Shown here: positions 58,284 to 64,000 of the stretch, one piece after another
Numbering within the stretch: position 1 is the first letter of the stretch
Layout: each line of letters starts with the position of its first letter
DNA from: Macrocystis pyrifera
Taxonomy: Eukaryota; Sar; Phaeophyceae; Laminariales; Laminariaceae
Reading direction: 5' to 3'
NCBI GenBank assembly: GCA_031763025.1
Contig: JASSKH010000002.1
Span: 1,294,929-1,358,928, forward strand
DNA: 64,000 nt
Position numbers and translations under genes: made by a program
The notes under the pieces: model-generated
Databases searched by the model: none
The model's input: the letters and a program-made list of their open reading frames with translations, nothing else
Told to the model about the DNA's origin: nothing

Positions 58284-61200
58284 CACGCCGCCATGACGGT
58301 ATGCATGCTGGGAAAGCAGTTGCCGAACAGCGCCATTCCATTCTTGCGCTGCTCGAGCGCTCATCTCAACGACACACAACAGGACTAAGGTTATGTAATT
58401 GCTTCAACTCGGTCGTTCTGTGCAAAACGATGGTCGACTCGAAGTGCGCCATCGCCTCGCCTCTGCGTTCCCTGTGCCTGTCTTTGCACCAACTTGCACG
58501 GCGACCGCCGTTCTGCTCGATGGATCCCTTGCGCTGACTGGCATTGCGATCAAAACGGATGCTGTGCAGCCTTTCAACAACTGCGACGTAGAAGCGGCGA
58601 ATACCTTACACTTGCACCCGTTCGCTAAGTTGAAATTGGTAGCATACTCGTCTCGATAACACGCCGCCATGACGGTATGCATGCTGGGAAATCAGTTGCC
58701 GAACAGCGTCATTCTGTTCTCCCGCTGCATGAGCGCTCGTCTCAATGACACACAACAGGACTAAGGTTATATGATTGCTTCAACTCGGTCGTTCTGTGCA
58801 AAACGATGGTCGACTCGAAGTGCGCCATCGCCTCGCCTCTGCGTTCCCTGTACCTGTCTTTGCACCAACTTGCACGGCGACCGCCTTTCTGCTCGATGGA
58901 CCCCTTGCGCCGACTGGCATCGCGATCAAAACGGATGCTACGCAGCCTTTCAACAACTGCGACGTAGAAGCGGCGAATACCTTACACTTGCACCCGTTCG
59001 CTAAGTTGAAATTGGTAGCATACTCGTCTCGATAACACGCCGCCATGACGGTATCCATGCTGGGAAATCAGTTGCCGAACAGCGTCATTCTGTTCTCCCG
59101 CTGCATGAGCGCTCGTCTCAATGACACACAACAGGACTAAGGTTATATGATTGCTTCAACTCGGTCGTTCTGTGCAAAACGATGGTCGACTCGAAGTGCG
59201 CCATCGCCTCGCCTCTGCGTTCCCTGTGCCTGTCTTTGCACCAACTTGCACGGCGACCGCCTTTCTGCTCGATGGACCCCTTGCGCCGACTGGCATCGCG
59301 ATCAAAACGGATGCTACGCAGCCTTTCAACAACTGCGACGTAGAAGCGGCGAATACCTTACACTTGCACCCGTTCGCTAAGTTGAAATTGGTAGCATACT
59401 CGTCTCGATAACACGCAGCCATGACGGTATGCATGCTGGGAAACAGTTGCCGAACAGCGTCATTCCGTTCTCCCGCTGCACGAGCGCTCGTCTCAACGAC
59501 ACACAACAGGACTAAGGTTATATGATTGCTTCAACTCGGTCGTTCTGTGCAAAACGATGGTCGACTCGAAGTGCGCCATCGCCTCGCCTCTGCGTTCCCT
59601 GTACCTGTCTTTGCACCAACTTGCACGGCGACCGCCTTTCTGCTCGATGGACCCCTTGCGCCGACTGGCATCGCGATCAAAACGGATGCTACGCAGCCTT
59701 TCAACAACTGCGACGTAGAAGCGGCGAATACCTTACACTTGCACCCGTTCGCTAAGTTGAAATTGGTAGCATACTCGTCTCGATAACACGCCGCCATGAC
59801 GGTATCCATGCTGGGAAATCAGTTGCCGAACAGCGTCATTCTGTTCTCCCGCTGCATGAGCGCTCGTCTCAATGACACACAACAGGACTAAGGTTATATG
59901 ATTGCTTCAACTCGGTCGTTCTGTGCAAAACGATGGTCGACTCGAAGTGCGCCATCGCCTCGCCTCTGCGTTCCCTGTGCCTGTCTTTGCACCAACTTGC
60001 ACGGCGACCGCCTTTCTGCTCGATGGACCCCTTGCGCCGACTGGCATCGCGATCAAAACGGATGCTACGCAGCCTTTCAACAACTGCGACGTAGAAGCGG
60101 CGAATACCTTACACTTGCACCCGTTCGCTAAGTTGAAATTGGTAGCATACTCGTCTCGATAACACGCAGCCATGACGGTATGCATGCTGGGAAACAGTTG
60201 CCGAACAGCGTCATTCCGTTCTCCCCGCTGCACGAGCGCTCGTCTCAACGACACACAACAGGACTAAGGTTATATGATTGCTTCAACTCGGTCGTTCTGT
60301 GCAAAACGATGGTCGACTCGAAGTGCGCCATCGCCTCGCCTCTGCGTTCCCTGTACCTGTCTTTGCACCAACTTGCACGGCGACCGCCGTTCTGCTCGGT
60401 GGATCCCTTGCGCCGACTGGCATCGCGATCAAAACGGATGCTGTGCAGCCTTTCAACAACTGCGACGTAGAAGCGGCGAATGCCTTACACTTGCACCCGT
60501 TCGCTAAGTTGAAATTGGTATCATACTCGTCTCGATAACACGCCGCCATGACGGTATGCTTGCTGGGAAATCAGTTGCCGAACAGCGTCATTCCGTTCTC
60601 CCGCTGCACGAGCGCTCGTCTCAACGACACACAACAGGACTAAGGTTATATGATTGCTTCAACTCGGTCGTTCTGTGCAAAACGATGGTCGACTCGAAGT
60701 GCGCCATCGCCTCGCCTCTGCGTTCCCTGTACCTGTCTTTGCACCAACTTGCGCGGCGACCGCCGTTCTGCTCGGTGGATCCCTTGCGCTGACTGGCATT
60801 GCGATCAAAACGGATGCTGTGCAGCCTTTCAACAACTGCGACGTAGAAGCGGCGAATGCCTTACACTTGCACCCGTTCGCTAAGTTGAAATTGGTAGCAT
60901 ACTCGTCTCGATAACACGCCGCCATGACGGTATGCCTGCTGGGAAAGCAGTTGCCGAACAGCGTCATTCCGTTCTCCCCCGCTGCACGAGCGCTCGTCTC
61001 AACGACACACAACAGGACTAAGGTTATATGATTGCTTCAACTCGGTCGTTCTGTGCAAAACGATGGTCGACTCGAAGTGCGCCATCGCCTCGCCTCTGCG
61101 TTCCCTGTGCCTGTCTTTGCACCAACTTGCACGGCGACCGCCGTTCTGCTCGGTGGATCCCTTGCGCTGACTGGCATTGCGATCAAAACGGATGCTGTGC

Positions 61201-64000
61201 AGCCTTTCAACAACTGCGACGTAGAAGCGGCGAATACCTTACACTTGCACCCGTTCGCTAAGTTGAAATTGGTAGCATACTCGTCTCGATAACACGCAGC
61301 CATGACGGTATGCATGCTGGGAAATCAGTTGCCGAACAGCGTCATTCTGTTCTCCCGCTGCATGAGCGCTCGTCTCAATGACACACAACAGGACTAAGGT
61401 TATATGATTGCTTCAACTCGGTCGTTCTGTGCAAAACGATGGTCGACTCGAAGTGCGCCATCGCCTCGCCTCTGCGTTCCCTGTGCCTGTCTTTGCACCA
61501 ACTTGCACGGCGACCGCCGTTCTGCTCGATGGATCCCTTGCGCTGACTGGCATTGCGATCAAAACGGATGCTGTGCAGCCTTTCAACAACTGCGACGTAG
61601 AAGCGGCGAATACCTTACACTTGCACCCGTTCGCTAAGTTGAAATTGGTAGCATACTCGTCTCGATAACACGCAGCCATGACGGTATGCATGCTGGGAAA
61701 TCAGTTGCCGAACAGCGTCATTCTGTTCTCCCGCTGCATGAGCGCTCGTCTCAATGACACACAACAGGACTAAGGTTATATGATTGCTTCAACTCGGTCG
61801 TTCTGTGCAAAACGATGGTCGACTCGAAGTGCGCCATCGCCTCGCCTCTGCGTTCCCTGTACCTGTCTTTGCACCAACTTGCACGGCGACCGCCTTTCTG
61901 CTCGATGGACCCCTTGCGCCGACTGGCATCGCGATCAAAACGGATGCTACGCAGCCTTTCAACAACTGCGACGTAGAAGCGGCGAATACCTTACACTTGC
62001 ACCCGTTCGCTAAGTTGAAATTGGTAGCATACTCGTCTCGATAACACGCCGCCATGACGGTATCCATGCTGGGAAATCAGTTGCCGAACAGCGTCATTCT
62101 GTTCTCCCGCTGCATGAGCGCTCGTCTCAATGACACACAACAGGACTAAGGTTATATGATTGCTTCAACTCGGTCGTTCTGTGCAAAACGATGGTCGACT
62201 CGAAGTGCGCCATCGCCTCGCCTCTGCGTTCCCTGTGCCTGTCTTTGCACCAACTTGCACGGCGACCGCCTTTCTGCTCGATGGACCCCTTGCGCCGACT
62301 GGCATCGCGATCAAAACGGATGCTACGCAGCCTTTCAACAACTGCGACGTAGAAGCGGCGAATACCTTACACTTGCACCCGTTCGCTAAGTTGAAATTGG
62401 TATCATACTCGTCTCGATAACACGCCGCCATGACGGTATGCATGCTGGGAAACAGTTGCCGAACAGCGTCATTCCGTTCTCCCGATGCACGAGCGCTCGT
62501 CTCAACGACACACAACAGGACTAAGGTTATATGATTGCTTCAACTCGGTCGTTCTGTGCAAAACGATGGTCGACTCGAAGTGCGCCATCGCCTCGCCTCT
62601 GCGTTCCCTGTACCTGTCTTTGCACCAACTTGCACGGCGACCGCCGTTCTGCTCGGTGGATCCCTTGCGCCGACTGGCATCGCGATCAAAACGGATGCTG
62701 TGCAGCCTTTCAACAACTGCGACGTAGAAGCGGCGAATGCCTTACACTTGCACCCGTTCGCTAAGTTGAAATTGGTATCATACTCGTCTCGATAACACGC
62801 CGCCATGACGGTATGCTTGCTGGGAAATCAGTTGCCGAACAGCGTCATTCCGTTCTCCCGCTGCACGAGCGCTCGTCTCAACGACACACAACAGGACTAA
62901 GGTTATATGATTGCTTCAACTCGGTCGTTCTGTGCAAAACGATGGTCGACTCGAAGTGCGCCATCGCCTCGCCTCTGCGTTCCCTGTACCTGTCTTTGCA
63001 CCAACTTGCGCGGCGACCGCCGTTCTGCTCGGTGGATCCCTTGCGCTGACTGGCATTGCGATCAAAACGGATGCTGTGCAGCCTTTCAACAACTGCGACG
63101 TAGAAGCGGCGAATGCCTTACACTTGCACCCGTTCGCTAAGTTGAAATTGGTAGCATACTCGTCTCGATAACACGCCGCCATGACGGTATGCCTGCTGGG
63201 AAAGCAGTTGCCGAACAGCGTCATTCCGTTCTCCCGCTGCACGAGCGCTCGTCTCAATGACACACAACAGGACTAAGGTTATATGATTGCTTCAACTCGG
63301 TCGTTCTGTGCAAAACGATGGTCGACTCGAAGTGCGCCATCGCCTCGCCTCTGCGTTCCCTGTGCCTGTCTTTGCACCAACTTGCACGGCGACCGCCGTT
63401 CTGCTCGATGGATCCCTTGCGCTGACTGGCATTGCGATCAAAACGGATGCTGTGCAGCCTTTCAACAACTGCGACGTAGAAGCGGCGAATACCTTACACT
63501 TGCACCCGTTCGCTAAGTTGAAATTGGTAGCATACTCGTCTCGATAACACGCAGCCATGACGGTATGCATGCTGGGAAATCAGTTGCCGAACAGCGTCAT
63601 TCTGTTCTCCCGCTGCATGAGCGCTCGTCTCAATGACACACAACAGGACTAAGGTTATATGATTGCTTCAACTCGGTCGTTCTGTGCAAAACGATGGTCG
63701 ACTCGAAGTGCGCCATCGCCTCGCCTCTGCGTTCCCTGTACCTGTCTTTGCACCAACTTGCACGGCGACCGCCTTTCTGCTCGATGGACCCCTTGCGCCG
63801 ACTGGCATCGCGATCAAAACGGATGCTACGCAGCCTTTCAACAACTGCGACGTAGAAGCGGCGAATACCTTACACTTGCACCCGTTCGCTAAGTTGAAAT
63901 TGGTAGCATACTCGTCTCGATAACACGCCGCCATGACGGTATCCATGCTGGGAAATCAGTTGCCGAACAGCGTCATTCTGTTCTCCCGCTGCATGAGCGC
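58284..64000. repeat. 376-bp satellite array with higher-order organisation
   Basis: At least 15 head-to-tail monomers; a fixed landmark (ttgcttcaactcggtcg) occurs at 58399, 58775, 59151, 59526, 59902, 60278, 60654, 61032, 61408, 61784, 62160, 62535, 62911, 63287 and 63663. Monomers are mostly over 95 percent alike and fall into variant types (ccgcctttctgctcgatgga versus ccgccgttctgctcggtgga; gctacgcag versus gctgtgcag). The array runs past the window end. All ORFs inside recur only because the unit recurs. Differences between units are not biased to synonymous sites, so I do not annotate them as genes. Confidence 0.95.

Noticed and set aside
57668-58336. 222-residue minus-strand ORF opposite the degraded gene
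   Set aside because: The plus strand has phase-matched splice sites and coding-like text here; the minus ORF has neither and extends through the intron.
58395-64000. Repeated 77-, 86- and 92-residue ORFs in the satellite as a tandem gene family
   Set aside because: Three overlapping frames are open in every unit, substitutions are not concentrated at synonymous positions, and single-base indels in some units break the adjacent small ORF.
58395-64000. CRISPR array
   Set aside because: The whole 376-bp unit is conserved; there are no short repeats with unique spacers, and the DNA is eukaryotic.

Overview
The window looks like nuclear DNA of a multicellular stramenopile, most likely a brown alga. 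Genes are few, intron-rich and split into short exons with GT/AG borders. Two of them carry domain layouts I associate with brown algae: a secreted Cys-rich module (CGECGGVGC) followed by a Ser/Thr-rich linker and a parallel beta-helix, and an XPG/FEN1-like nuclease followed by SAP and SWIM modules. The rest is dominated by mobile elements, MITEs, G/C-rich low-complexity DNA and a satellite. There are no bacterial-type operons. Species assignment is an inference; no database was searched.

Layout. 1-2 kb: unassigned sequence with a tRNA-derived SINE or pseudo-tRNA. 2.04-7.2 kb: a complete Ty3/gypsy-type LTR retrotransposon on the minus strand with identical LTRs but a deletion in reverse transcriptase/RNase H; it sits in one unit of a ~110-bp tandem repeat. 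8.1-10 kb: two blocks of a G-rich minisatellite. 10.1-15.3 kb: a piggyBac-like MITE, degenerate coiled-coil ORFs, a mariner-like MITE and an intact DDE_Tnp_4 transposase ORF. 15.3-18.6 kb: low-complexity and small tandem duplications. 18.6-24.7 kb (minus): a multi-exon gene with XPG nuclease, SAP and SWIM modules; its nuclease exon carries a 120-bp in-frame duplication and a frameshift. 25.0-26.1 kb: a ~640-bp tandem duplication. 29.9-39.0 kb (minus): a nine-exon model for the Cys-rich/beta-helix protein, whose introns hold several mobile elements. 40.3-42.6 kb: a dispersed repeat next to a GATAT-rich element with terminal inverted repeats. 42.6-49.4 kb: no gene recognised. 49.5-53.2 kb (plus): exons of a DDE transposase-like gene. 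55.3-56.5 kb: a two-exon unknown gene bracketed and interrupted by MITE sequence. 57.1-58.3 kb: a degraded multi-exon gene. 58.3 kb to the end: at least 15 copies of a ~376-bp satellite with a six-monomer higher-order period, apparently related to the last exon of the neighbouring gene.

Most genes here do not form a pathway. The repeated theme is turnover of mobile DNA: an autonomous-looking but RT-deleted retroelement, an intact DDE transposase, a transposase-like multi-exon gene, and short non-autonomous elements of at least three superfamilies (hAT-, piggyBac- and mariner-like), several of them lying inside introns of otherwise intact gene models. Exon borders were chosen by eye from splice consensus, phase continuity and family resemblance. 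No transcript evidence was available.
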